DNA of 34,075 nucleotides from Aliivibrio sp. S3MY1 (GTDB taxonomy: Bacteria > Pseudomonadota > Gammaproteobacteria > Enterobacterales > Vibrionaceae). The DNA is taken from positions 1 through 34,075 of the forward strand of contig NZ_JARACO010000031.1 in the NCBI RefSeq assembly GCF_028765575.1, given 5' to 3'. Of this stretch, positions 17,807-25,306 are shown one piece after another. A program made the position numbers and the translations under genes. Positions within the stretch are counted from its first letter, which is position 1. Each line of letters begins with the position of its first letter. The notes under the pieces are model-generated. The model did no database searches, was not told the origin of the DNA, and was given only the letters and a program-made list of their open reading frames with translations.

Positions 17807-18670
17807 ATGCATATTGCAGAACAATTAACGCCATTATGGCGCAGCAAAAAATCACCTGATTCTTGCCACTCTTTAAAAGAGCAATTGGCCTGGTTAAACG
17901 ATGCTGATGATAACTTCAAACTCAAAGCAATCAATAAAGAACAGCTGGATGATAAGCACTTACCATTAAATCAGTGGTTACCAGCCAACTTATCTAACGC
18001 GATTGAGTTATTTGGCAAAAAAAACGACGTCAATACGAACGTTTCAGCTTCCATGTGGCTAAAATCATTTAATAACCAATTTTTTACCAGCCTAGTCGCG
18101 CTACGTTTACGCTTTAATCGCGTTCCTATTATTCAGTTTAACGATATTTTCATTTCAACCCCCAATGGCGAAAAAATAAAATCACTAAAAATTAATAACG
18201 CATGCCCTTTTATTTGCCTTGCAACCGATCCTTTGGCATCTTCACCTCAAGCAACCGTCGTAAAGAGCCAAGAGAAACTTGATGACGCATTTAGCCATTT
18301 ATTACAGCAGATAGGTGGTGGGCTAAGTGTGCTATTTGAACAAGAAAGACTGAAACACAAACCATTTTGGGGAGCCGTTTCACTGGCTGTCAGCGTCTTT
18401 TTCATGCGCTTGACTGAAAATGGATTATCTTCTGATCTAGCAAATCAACTTGCGCCACAAGCACAGCAATGGCTCAATAGCGTAATGCCAGAAATTGGCA
18501 AAAACCTTGCTCATATACGAGTAGCAGAAAATAAACATCAGGCAATTCTTTATGTCCAACGTGAAACCTGTTGCATGAAATACAAAATAGATGGCAAGAA
18601 GAACTGCGCTACCTGCCAGTTATTAAATGAAGAAGAGCGTCATAAAAAGAACATTAAGCGTATTCCTTAA
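17807..18670 (+). CDS. FhuF-like ferric-siderophore reductase
   Basis: FhuF-type proteins reduce ferric iron bound to siderophores in the cytosol with an unusual [2Fe-2S] cluster. The C-terminus here carries that family's signature exactly: C255-C256-x10-C267-x2-C270 (CCMKYKIDGKKNCATC). Upstream, SASMWLKSFNNQFFTSLVAL and the TPNGEKIKSL / LFEQERLKHKPFWGAVSLAV segments look like the FhuF ferrisiderophore-binding core. At 287 residues it is slightly longer than E. coli FhuF (262). There are no signal peptide or membrane helices. No siderophore genes lie near; the neighbour is anmK, with a 31-base gap. The ribosome-binding site is weak. I am confident of the cluster motif, less so of the physiological substrate. 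Confidence 0.8.
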   Translation: MHIAEQLTPLWRSKKSPDSCHSLKEQLAWLNDADDNFKLKAINKEQLDDKHLPLNQWLPANLSNAIELFGKKNDVNTNVSASMWLKSFNNQFFTSLVALRLRFNRVPIIQFNDIFISTPNGEKIKSLKINNACPFICLATDPLASSPQATVVKSQEKLDDAFSHLLQQIGGGLSVLFEQERLKHKPFWGAVSLAVSVFFMRLTENGLSSDLANQLAPQAQQWLNSVMPEIGKNLAHIRVAENKHQAILYVQRETCCMKYKIDGKKNCATCQLLNEEERHKKNIKRIP

Positions 18671-18709
18671 ACGGCAAACCAATTAATAAGCCTATCAAGA
18701 GTAATGTGT

Positions 18710-18727
18710 TTGTCACCCTGCTGACAT
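18710..18727 (+). promoter_or_regulatory. Pho box-like site 1 (PhoB)
   Basis: TTGTCAC-CCTG-CTGACAT is two 7-base units like the PhoB consensus CTGTCAT/C separated by 4 bases (6 of 7 matches in each unit). Its units are in exact 11-base phase with those of site 2, at 44 bases distance (four units). Confidence 0.55.
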
Positions 18728-18753
18728 ATTACTTTTACAAATATTAAACAAAA

Positions 18754-18787
18754 CTGACATTAATCTTTCATATATAAATTTTATCTT
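18754..18787 (+). promoter_or_regulatory. Pho box-like site 2 and -10 of porin promoter
   Basis: CTGACAT-TAAT-CTTTCAT (18754-18771) matches the Pho box (two CTGTCAT-type repeats with an AT-rich 4-base spacer; 6 of 7 in each unit). After 10 bases comes TATCTT (18782-18787), a -10 at the spacing usual for PhoB promoters, where the box replaces the -35. This predicts induction of the porin by phosphate limitation. Confidence 0.65.
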
Positions 18788-18851
18788 AGAACCCAAGCAA
18801 ATAACTAAACCTAAACGGACTGTTTTGGTTAATTTAAAGGTATGGGATCTA

Positions 18852-19790
18852 ATGAAAAAATTACTACTATCGACAGCTATTTTATCTTCTTTTGTATCAG
18901 CCCCTCTTTTAGCAGCAACGATTTACGATCAAGATGACACTCAACTAAAAGTGGGTGGCAGAGCCGAAGCTCGTGCAAATATCTCTGATAATAATCAAAC
19001 CGTAGCAGATAGTTCATTTGAAGACAAAAGTCGTGCTCGTATTAATTTAAAAGGCAAAACTAAAATTAACGATAGCTTAGGAGCATTTGGTACCTATGAA
19101 GTCGAGATTGGCAGTGGTAAAAACAATACTGTAAATACGCGTTACTTATTCGCAGGTTTAAGCACAAATATTGGTAACTTCTCATATGGTCAACAAGATT
19201 CAGCGCAAGTAATGATCACCGATTACACTGATATTTTAGCTACATTCGGTGGTGATGCCGCTGATTTAACAACAGGCAACAAAGACAAACGTGAGAATAA
19301 CTTTTTGTACTCTGGTGAGTTTGATGCACTAACCATTCAAGCAAACTACATTGCTAGTAACGAAAAGAAAAACGATAGCTTTGGTATTTCAGGTATGTAT
19401 GCATTACCAATGGGCTTAGATTTTGGTCTTGGCTATACCTCTGGTGAACAATCACCAGATGGCGTAACAAAAGTAGATGCTGAACAAATCAACTTAGCGG
19501 TTCGCTACACACTTAATGCCTTTATGGTGTCTGGCTTATTTACAACAGGTGAAGTCGATAAACTTGATGCCACTGGCTATGAACTTGCCGCAGCTTATAA
19601 ACTTGACCAATGGGTTTTCCAAGGCGTTTATAACTTCCAAGAAATTGACAGCAATGACACAGCAAACAATGTTGCCATTGAAGCCATTTACAAATTAAAC
19701 AAAAGCTTTCGTACCTATGCAGGCTACAAGTTTGAGCAGATTGATAACCTAGATGACCAACTTCAGTTTGGCCTACGTTACGATTTCTAA
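18852..19790 (+). CDS. Outer-membrane porin (general Gram-negative porin family)
   Basis: A trimeric-porin-type beta-barrel protein of 312 residues. A standard signal peptide (MKKLLLSTAILSSFVSAPLLA) is cleaved before ATIYDQDD; the mature part consists of alternating strands typical of Vibrio OmpU/OmpC-like porins (GGRAEARANIS, SFEDKSRARINLKGKT, ARYxxAGL-like turns, YGQQDS), and the last residue is Phe (GLRYDF), the barrel-assembly signal. The open frame begins at a TTG (18825), but the ATG at 18852 gives the signal peptide. Two Pho box-like sites lie upstream, so it may be a PhoE-like phosphate-starvation porin rather than a major osmoporin. It is monocistronic with a strong terminator. The specific orthologue cannot be named from sequence reading alone. 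Confidence 0.9.
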   Translation: MKKLLLSTAILSSFVSAPLLAATIYDQDDTQLKVGGRAEARANISDNNQTVADSSFEDKSRARINLKGKTKINDSLGAFGTYEVEIGSGKNNTVNTRYLFAGLSTNIGNFSYGQQDSAQVMITDYTDILATFGGDAADLTTGNKDKRENNFLYSGEFDALTIQANYIASNEKKNDSFGISGMYALPMGLDFGLGYTSGEQSPDGVTKVDAEQINLAVRYTLNAFMVSGLFTTGEVDKLDATGYELAAAYKLDQWVFQGVYNFQEIDSNDTANNVAIEAIYKLNKSFRTYAGYKFEQIDNLDDQLQFGLRYDF

Positions 19791-19840
19791 TCCAGCTTAA
19801 TGCACCAAAATTTTAGCGCTCTGGGTGGAGGGCTAAATAC

Positions 19841-19880
19841 AAATCCGAAACCATTACTGCATGGTTTCGGATTTTCTTTT
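19841..19880 (+). terminator. Strong terminator after porin
   Basis: A 14-bp perfect stem (AAATCCGAAACCAT at 19841-19854, ATGGTTTCGGATTT at 19861-19874) with a 6-base loop is followed by a T-rich tail to 19880. Confidence 0.92.
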
Positions 19881-19898
19881 CTTAAAGAGACAGAGTAC

Positions 19899-19927
19899 TT
19901 GGGTAAAGTATCAAGATCTGTTATAAC
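19899..19927 (+). promoter_or_regulatory. Candidate promoter of RRM gene
   Basis: TTGGGT (19899-19904) and TATAAC (19922-19927) are separated by 17 bases, close to the sigma-70 consensus. It lies 35 bases before the RRM protein start. Flanking GGGTA / TACCC form a short inverted repeat around it. Confidence 0.5.
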
Positions 19928-19961
19928 GTACCCTTAAATCACTACTATTATATGGTTACTC

Positions 19962-20198
19962 ATGAAATTACTTGTTCGCAATCTTCCTCGTACTATGTCT
20001 GAATTCCAACTGCGTGAAATGTTCCAAGTACACGGTTCATTCAAATACTGTAAGTTAGTAATCGACGAAATTACTGGTGAATCAAAGGGCTTTGGCTTTG
20101 TTGAAATGCTAGTAGAAGAAGAAGCGTTAGCCGCTATTGCAGCAGAAGACGGTAAAAAGTTTGGTAAAGACAAAATTCGTGTAAAAGCTGCAGAATAA
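19962..20198 (+). CDS. Single-RRM RNA-binding protein, 78 aa
   Basis: The whole protein is one RNA recognition motif. RNP2 is LLVRNL (residues 3-8) and RNP1 is KGFGFVEM (42-49), with both aromatic positions intact; the beta-alpha-beta-beta-alpha-beta order can be followed. Small glycine-poor RRM proteins of this kind occur in cyanobacteria and several gamma-proteobacteria, where some respond to cold; the target RNAs here are unknown. It is a single-gene unit between a candidate promoter (19899-19927) and a hairpin (20231-20271). The ribosome-binding site is weak. A similar-length frame on the opposite strand is a shadow. Confidence 0.92.
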   Translation: MKLLVRNLPRTMSEFQLREMFQVHGSFKYCKLVIDEITGESKGFGFVEMLVEEEALAAIAAEDGKKFGKDKIRVKAAE

Positions 20199-20230
20199 GC
20201 CACTTACTTCTGTAAACCAAACGCATTCGG

Positions 20231-20280
20231 GTGATTCAAAAATCAGCGGTCTCAACCTATTTTTGAATCACTTATCTTTA
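20231..20280 (+). terminator. Hairpin / terminator after RRM gene
   Basis: A 13-bp perfect inverted repeat (GTGATTCAAAAAT at 20231-20243, ATTTTTGAATCAC at 20259-20271) with a 15-base loop is followed by TTATCTTTA. The stem is long but the T tail is interrupted, so termination is probable but not certain. Confidence 0.65.
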
Positions 20281-20335
20281 TGCGCATCATTCTGCAATAT
20301 CCCCCTATTTCATCCCTGCTAATATAGATATCATT

Positions 20336-22054
20336 ATGCCTACGTCTGATCTGTGTTTTACCTCTTTTTCTCATCCAATTGACAACCACACTTTGCCTGA
20401 GCGATTCACTTTTCCATTTTATTATGAACCGCATCCGTTATGTGAATTAGCTGCAAAACAGTTACAGCGTTACTTAGAGAACCAAACTGAATGGCAGCAT
20501 AACTTTGGTTTAGAGAATCAATTATCGACCGCAGGCAACAACGAAAAAGCCATTGGTAAGATGTTTGGTGTATTACTCGTTCAACATTCATCAGGCGAGA
20601 TCGGGTTCTTATCTGCGTTTTCGGGAAAAGTGGCTGACAGCAATCATCTTCCCCACTTTGTTCCTCCGGTCTTTGATATGTTAGAAGAAGACGGATTTTT
20701 TAAAGCAGAGTTAGCAGAGATCACTGAGATAAATGCAATCATCAAACAGCAGCAGATGAATCCATTACTTGCTGATTTAACCACATCAGTAAAAGCAGAG
20801 ACTATCGCTTCACAAGAGCAATTAGAAGCCCAACGCCAAGTGATGATTGAAGGGCGAAAGTCACGTAAAGAACAACGTGCAGAAGCAGAAATCAACGCTA
20901 AAGATGGCTCTCAAGAATCAATCGATACGCTAGAGCAACTAAAGATACAATTGGGTAAAGAAAGTATCCAAGAGAAAAATACATTAAGAGATCTTAAGAT
21001 CTTTTGGGACGATAAAGTTAGCCGTATTCAACATCAATTAGATGAGATCAATAGCGAATTATCGCAATTAAAAACAGCGCGCAAAAATCTATCTAATGCA
21101 TTGCAAAAGAAGCTATTTCAGCAATATAAATTCTTAAATACCCATGGTGTAGAAAAAGATCTCAATGATATTTTCAAAGACACGCCAAACCATACTCCCC
21201 CAGCAGGATCAGGTGAATGTGCTGCACCTAAATTATTACAATACGCCTTTGCTCATGGTTTAAAACCGTTAGCATTAGCTGAGTTTTGGTGGGGTGTTGC
21301 TCCAAAATCTGAAATACGCCAACATAAAAAGTTCTATGCTTCTTGTCAAAGTAAATGTCAGCCAATTTTAGGCCATATGCTTGAGGGGATTGAAATGGAT
21401 GAAAACCCATTACTGATAAACCCAGCAGAAGGCAAAGACATTGAGATCGTTTATGAGGATGAGTTCATGCTTGTCATCAATAAACCCGCTGACTTTCTAT
21501 CAGTACCCGGTAAGAATATACAAGACTCAGTGTATACACGCATTCAACAACGTTTCCCTAATGCAACCGGAGGGTTGATCGTTCATCGCTTAGATATGGC
21601 GACCTCTGGATTAATGATATTGGGGCTAACCAAAAAAGCACATAAACGATTACAGAAACAGTTTATCAATCGCACCATCGAGAAGCGTTACACCGCCTTA
21701 ATTGATGGTGTATTGGCACAAGATAAAGGCATGATCACACTGCCATTGCGTGGGGATCTATATGATCGCCCTCGTCAGTTAGTCTGCTTTGAGCATGGAA
21801 AACCAGCAGAGACAACGTATCAAGTCATTAAGCGCATAAAAGATAAAACTAAAGTTTATCTGTACCCAAAAACTGGACGTACTCATCAATTACGAGTTCA
21901 CTGCGCTCATCATTTAGGCTTAAACATGCCAATTACAGGTGATGACTTATATGGTAAGAAAGCGAACCGATTACACCTACACGCTGGTTATTTATCTCTG
22001 ACTCATCCAATGACTAAAGAGCCAATGGAATTTGATATTGAGGCGGAGTTTTAA
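20336..22054 (+). CDS. RluA-family pseudouridine synthase, long form, copy 1
   Basis: The C-terminal ~210 residues are an RluA-type synthase that converts specific uridines in RNA to pseudouridine: IVYEDEFMLVINKP at 371-384, catalytic D420 in HRLDMATSG, and KTGRTHQLRVH near the end, all matching E. coli RluA (23S rRNA U746, tRNA U32). E. coli RluA is 219 residues; this protein is 572. The extra N-terminus begins with LPERFTFPFYYEPHPL (20-35), contains a coiled coil (about 155-265) and ends in AEFWWG and a CQSKCQPIL cysteine pair (337-341). The RNA target cannot be told. It stands directly ahead of a paralogue, one base after its stop. The ribosome-binding site is poor. Confidence 0.88.
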   Translation: MPTSDLCFTSFSHPIDNHTLPERFTFPFYYEPHPLCELAAKQLQRYLENQTEWQHNFGLENQLSTAGNNEKAIGKMFGVLLVQHSSGEIGFLSAFSGKVADSNHLPHFVPPVFDMLEEDGFFKAELAEITEINAIIKQQQMNPLLADLTTSVKAETIASQEQLEAQRQVMIEGRKSRKEQRAEAEINAKDGSQESIDTLEQLKIQLGKESIQEKNTLRDLKIFWDDKVSRIQHQLDEINSELSQLKTARKNLSNALQKKLFQQYKFLNTHGVEKDLNDIFKDTPNHTPPAGSGECAAPKLLQYAFAHGLKPLALAEFWWGVAPKSEIRQHKKFYASCQSKCQPILGHMLEGIEMDENPLLINPAEGKDIEIVYEDEFMLVINKPADFLSVPGKNIQDSVYTRIQQRFPNATGGLIVHRLDMATSGLMILGLTKKAHKRLQKQFINRTIEKRYTALIDGVLAQDKGMITLPLRGDLYDRPRQLVCFEHGKPAETTYQVIKRIKDKTKVYLYPKTGRTHQLRVHCAHHLGLNMPITGDDLYGKKANRLHLHAGYLSLTHPMTKEPMEFDIEAEF

Positions 22055-22055
22055 T

Positions 22056-23765
22056 ATGCAACCACACAACATAGCATCTTCAAAATTTACACGATTTTCT
22101 GGTCAGATCGATACTATTGCTCTGCCTGAGCGTTTTACCTTTCCTTATTTCTACGTCCCACATCCATTGGCCTCACTTGCAATGGAAGAGCTACAGCACT
22201 ATTTGGATAATCAAAAAACATGGTCCCATGACTTTAGCACTCAAGGTAAAATGTTTGCCGTTCTCGTCGTCAAAAATCAACAAGGTGAACTTGGTTATCT
22301 CTCCTCTTTTGCTGGCACGCTTTCAGACAGTGAAGAAAGTCTCAGTCAAGCGCCTGATTTTTTTGTTAATGCTATTTTTAATAACCAAGCGCACCATAAT
22401 CTATTTTCTAACCAAGAAAACGAAATCAAAACCCTTGAAGCAGAGATTATCCGATTAGAAAACGCGCCTGATTTTGTCGCATTAAAAGAGAACCTAGCCG
22501 CAAGTACGGCTCAATCAGAACAAGAAATTTCAGCGTTTCAGCAAGCAATGGCGGCAGCAAAAAAAGAACGAAAACTGCGTCGCTCTCATGCTGAATCAGG
22601 CTCTGAATCACCATTATCTCAAGATGAATTAAGCGCCTTAATTACGCTTCTTGGAAATCAAAGCAGTCGTGAAAAACGAGATTTAAAGCAGTTAAAACAG
22701 CAATGGCAGCAGACTATTACTGAATTAACCACGCAGCACAATGAATGCCTTGAAGCGCTTAACGTAGTTAAACACCAGCATAAAAAATTACGCCAAAAAG
22801 TAAAAGATGATGCATTAAAAGCGACTCTATTTCTTAATCAAGCTGGTGTATCAAAGAGTCTGTTTGAGCTATTTAATCAAAATAATTCGACTACACAGAC
22901 TCAAGATCCAATCCCTTACTCAAGTGAGCAAAACTTACCTAAGCTACTGCAAGCGGCTTTTACATTAGGCTATACACCAATAACATTAGGTGAATTTTGG
23001 TGGGGTTCTGCACCGTATGAGCAAGTTCGCCAACACAAAAACCGCTATCCCGTATGTCAAAGCAAATGTTTTGAAATCATCGAACACATGCTTGATGGTA
23101 TTTATGTTGATGATAGCCCATTAGAACAAACGCCCTCTTATGGAAAAGAGTTAGAGATCGTTTATGAAGATGATGTCATGGTCGTTGTTAATAAGCCTGT
23201 TGAGTTTTTATCGGTACCCGGTAAGTTTATTACTGATTCTGTCTATACTCGAATTCAAGCGCGCAACCCTACCGCTACAGGGCCTTTAATTGTTCATCGC
23301 TTAGATATGTCGACCTCTGGCTTACTCGTATTAACCTTAACGCCAGAAACCAATAAACAGGTACAAAAGCAGTTTATTGAGCGCACAGTAGAAAAACGCT
23401 ATACCGCTCTACTTGAAGGTAATATCAGCAATGACAGTGGTTTAATTACGCTACCATTACGCGGGGATATGGAAGATAGACCTCGTCAAATGGTTTGCCA
23501 TAGTGACGGTAGAAGTGCAGAAACATCTTACCAAGTTATTGAGCGTAAAAATAATCGAACTAAAGTTCATCTATACCCTAAAACGGGCCGCACTCACCAA
23601 CTTCGAGTGCATTGTTCACATCAAGCAGGATTAAATACCCCGATTGTGGGCGATGATATATATGGCTTTAAAGCAAGTAGACTGCATTTACACGCAGGAT
23701 ATTTAAAATTTCGTCACCCTATCACTGGCAGCGAGATGGAATTTGAAGTCGAGGCTGAATTTTAA
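22056..23765 (+). CDS. RluA-family pseudouridine synthase, long form, copy 2
   Basis: This is a paralogue of the preceding gene, with the same layout: LPERFTFPYFYVPHPL (23-38), coiled coil (about 120-255), GEFWWG, CQSKCFEII (334-342), and an RluA core with catalytic D417 in HRLDMSTSG and KTGRTHQLRVH. Length 569. Both catalytic sites are intact, so neither copy is an obvious pseudogene; their coiled coils have diverged most. The start at 22056 lies one base after the upstream stop codon, with GAGGCGGAG (22040-22048) in front, so translation is probably coupled. A strong terminator follows. Target RNA unknown; the two copies may modify different sites. Confidence 0.88.
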   Translation: MQPHNIASSKFTRFSGQIDTIALPERFTFPYFYVPHPLASLAMEELQHYLDNQKTWSHDFSTQGKMFAVLVVKNQQGELGYLSSFAGTLSDSEESLSQAPDFFVNAIFNNQAHHNLFSNQENEIKTLEAEIIRLENAPDFVALKENLAASTAQSEQEISAFQQAMAAAKKERKLRRSHAESGSESPLSQDELSALITLLGNQSSREKRDLKQLKQQWQQTITELTTQHNECLEALNVVKHQHKKLRQKVKDDALKATLFLNQAGVSKSLFELFNQNNSTTQTQDPIPYSSEQNLPKLLQAAFTLGYTPITLGEFWWGSAPYEQVRQHKNRYPVCQSKCFEIIEHMLDGIYVDDSPLEQTPSYGKELEIVYEDDVMVVVNKPVEFLSVPGKFITDSVYTRIQARNPTATGPLIVHRLDMSTSGLLVLTLTPETNKQVQKQFIERTVEKRYTALLEGNISNDSGLITLPLRGDMEDRPRQMVCHSDGRSAETSYQVIERKNNRTKVHLYPKTGRTHQLRVHCSHQAGLNTPIVGDDIYGFKASRLHLHAGYLKFRHPITGSEMEFEVEAEF

Positions 23766-23793
23766 TTGTTTTATAAATAGCTCAAAATAGTCA

Positions 23794-23820
23794 ACTGGCA
23801 CGAGGTCGTGCCAGTTTTTT
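23794..23820 (+). terminator. Terminator after tandem RluA genes
   Basis: The inverted repeat ACTGGCACGA (23794-23803) / TCGTGCCAGT (23806-23815) with a very tight centre is followed by a run of T to 23820. Confidence 0.88.
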
Positions 23821-24004
23821 ATCTTATTCATCAAGTAAAGATTGCTTTTTTTTGTAAAAGAGTTATTTTTCGTCATCTTATAAATCACTCGGTCACGTCG
23901 CCCGATGATGAATAGCCCTTAATCAAGCACTTTTCTCTGCCCAATTTATCGCTCAATGTTATGAGCTCTCGCTTGTCTATCTGTTTTATAATGAATGATT
24001 AACT

Positions 24005-25084
24005 ATGTTTAAGTACGCACCTCGAATTGATTACCCATTGCTGATTGCTATTTCATTACTCATTTTACTTGGCTCACTCACTGTATGGAGTGCCAGTGGT
24101 TTCAGTGAACCTATGTTAGAGCGACATCTTATTCGAGCTTTCATTGCTATTGGTTGTATTGTAGTAATGTCTGCTATTCCACCACGAACCTATGAACGAA
24201 TAACACCATATCTATTTGTATTGTCCGTTATTCTACTGCTTGGTGTTATCGTTGCAGGCGACAGTACCAATGGCTCTCAACGCTGGTTGGCTATTGGTCC
24301 AATTCGATTTCAGCCTTCAGAACTGGTTAAAGTTGCCATCCCTCTTATGGTTGCATGGATACTAGTAGCAGAAGCTGGCCGCCCTGATATGAAGAAAATT
24401 ATCATCTGCTTACTGGTCACCGCTATTCCTGCTCGTTTGATATTCATCCAACCCGATCTTGATGGTGCTATATTCACTATTATTTACGCATTATTTGTGC
24501 TCTATTTTGCAGGAATGAGCTGGAAAATTATTGGCTCTTTTCTCGGTGGGATTGCCGTTATCGTTCCAATGTTATGGATCTTTGTGATGGCTGCTTATCA
24601 GAAAAAACGCGTTACTCAATTTCTTGATCCCGAATCAGATCCCCTTGGGGCTGGATACCAAATTATTCAATCATTAATTGCCGTTGGTTCTGGTGGAATG
24701 CGTGGTAAAGGCTGGACAAATGCCACACAAGGACAATTAGGATTCATTCCAGAAAGCCATACTGACTTTATTTTTTCAACTTATGCTGAAGAATGGGGGT
24801 TTTTCGGTTGTTTGATTTTACTTGGGCTATATCTGTTTATTACCGGTCGGGTAATTTGGCTTGCTTACCAATGTGAATCTTCATTTAATCGTTTAGTCAG
24901 TACTACTTTTGCTCTTAGTTTCTTTATGTATGCTTTTATCAATATAGGAATGGTAACTGGGCTATTACCTGTTATGGGCAGTCCATTACCCTTTTTTAGT
25001 TATGGTGGTACAGCCATGATTACCCAAGGGATCTGTTTTGGTATTATTATGTCTCTTTGTCTAAGTAAAGTATATAAACCTTAA
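24005..25084 (+). CDS. rodA: RodA-like SEDS family protein
   Basis: SEDS proteins polymerise peptidoglycan glycan strands from lipid II in the inner membrane; RodA does so for cell elongation with PBP2. About ten membrane helices, QRWLAIGPIRFQPSELVK (92-109), DPESDPLGAGYQIIQS (208-223), the catalytic aspartate D254 in SHTDFIF, and MGSPLPFFSYGG near the end align with E. coli RodA (370; here 359). Two oddities: the usual QPDLGT is QPDLDGAI (149-156), and no mrdA or other elongation gene is adjacent, so this may be a second, specialised RodA. There is no ribosome-binding site; a TATAAT at 23987-23992 could make a nearly leaderless transcript. Confidence 0.85.
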   Translation: MFKYAPRIDYPLLIAISLLILLGSLTVWSASGFSEPMLERHLIRAFIAIGCIVVMSAIPPRTYERITPYLFVLSVILLLGVIVAGDSTNGSQRWLAIGPIRFQPSELVKVAIPLMVAWILVAEAGRPDMKKIIICLLVTAIPARLIFIQPDLDGAIFTIIYALFVLYFAGMSWKIIGSFLGGIAVIVPMLWIFVMAAYQKKRVTQFLDPESDPLGAGYQIIQSLIAVGSGGMRGKGWTNATQGQLGFIPESHTDFIFSTYAEEWGFFGCLILLGLYLFITGRVIWLAYQCESSFNRLVSTTFALSFFMYAFINIGMVTGLLPVMGSPLPFFSYGGTAMITQGICFGIIMSLCLSKVYKP

Positions 25085-25117
25085 TAATCATAAGTTTATA
25101 AAAATATCACCTATAGT

Positions 25118-25214
25118 GTCGAGATTGTGTTTGGTATGCCTTACTTATAATATGAACTTTTTATGACAATGAATATTTATAGTGACATTCTCAATAACTT
25201 AGCATAATCTCGAT
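25118..25214 (+). repeat. Long-range inverted repeat in the gltS upstream region
   Basis: TCGAGATT (25119-25126) and AATCTCGA (25206-25213) are perfect inverted repeats 79 bases apart. With G-U pairs the match grows to about 12-14 pairs (25118-25131 with 25201-25214). It could close a structured leader RNA or be a chance match; no riboswitch class is recognised. Confidence 0.35.
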
Positions 25215-25306
25215 CTTCCTGACAATGCTCATCTTAGCAAGGTATCAAAGACTTACTGGGATTAGCATCATACCTATTGGTTTGATAATTTTAACTTCGA
25301 GCTTTT

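Noticed and set aside
18701-18734. Imperfect hairpin after the FhuF-like gene (AGTAATGTG / CATATTACT) as a terminator
   Set aside because: The stem is interrupted and the T tail short; most of the sequence is better explained by the phased Pho-box repeats.
19934-20203. 89-codon open frame on the - strand over the RRM gene
   Set aside because: The + frame has both RNP motifs and a promoter; the antisense frame is low-complexity Ser/Ala-rich and is a shadow.
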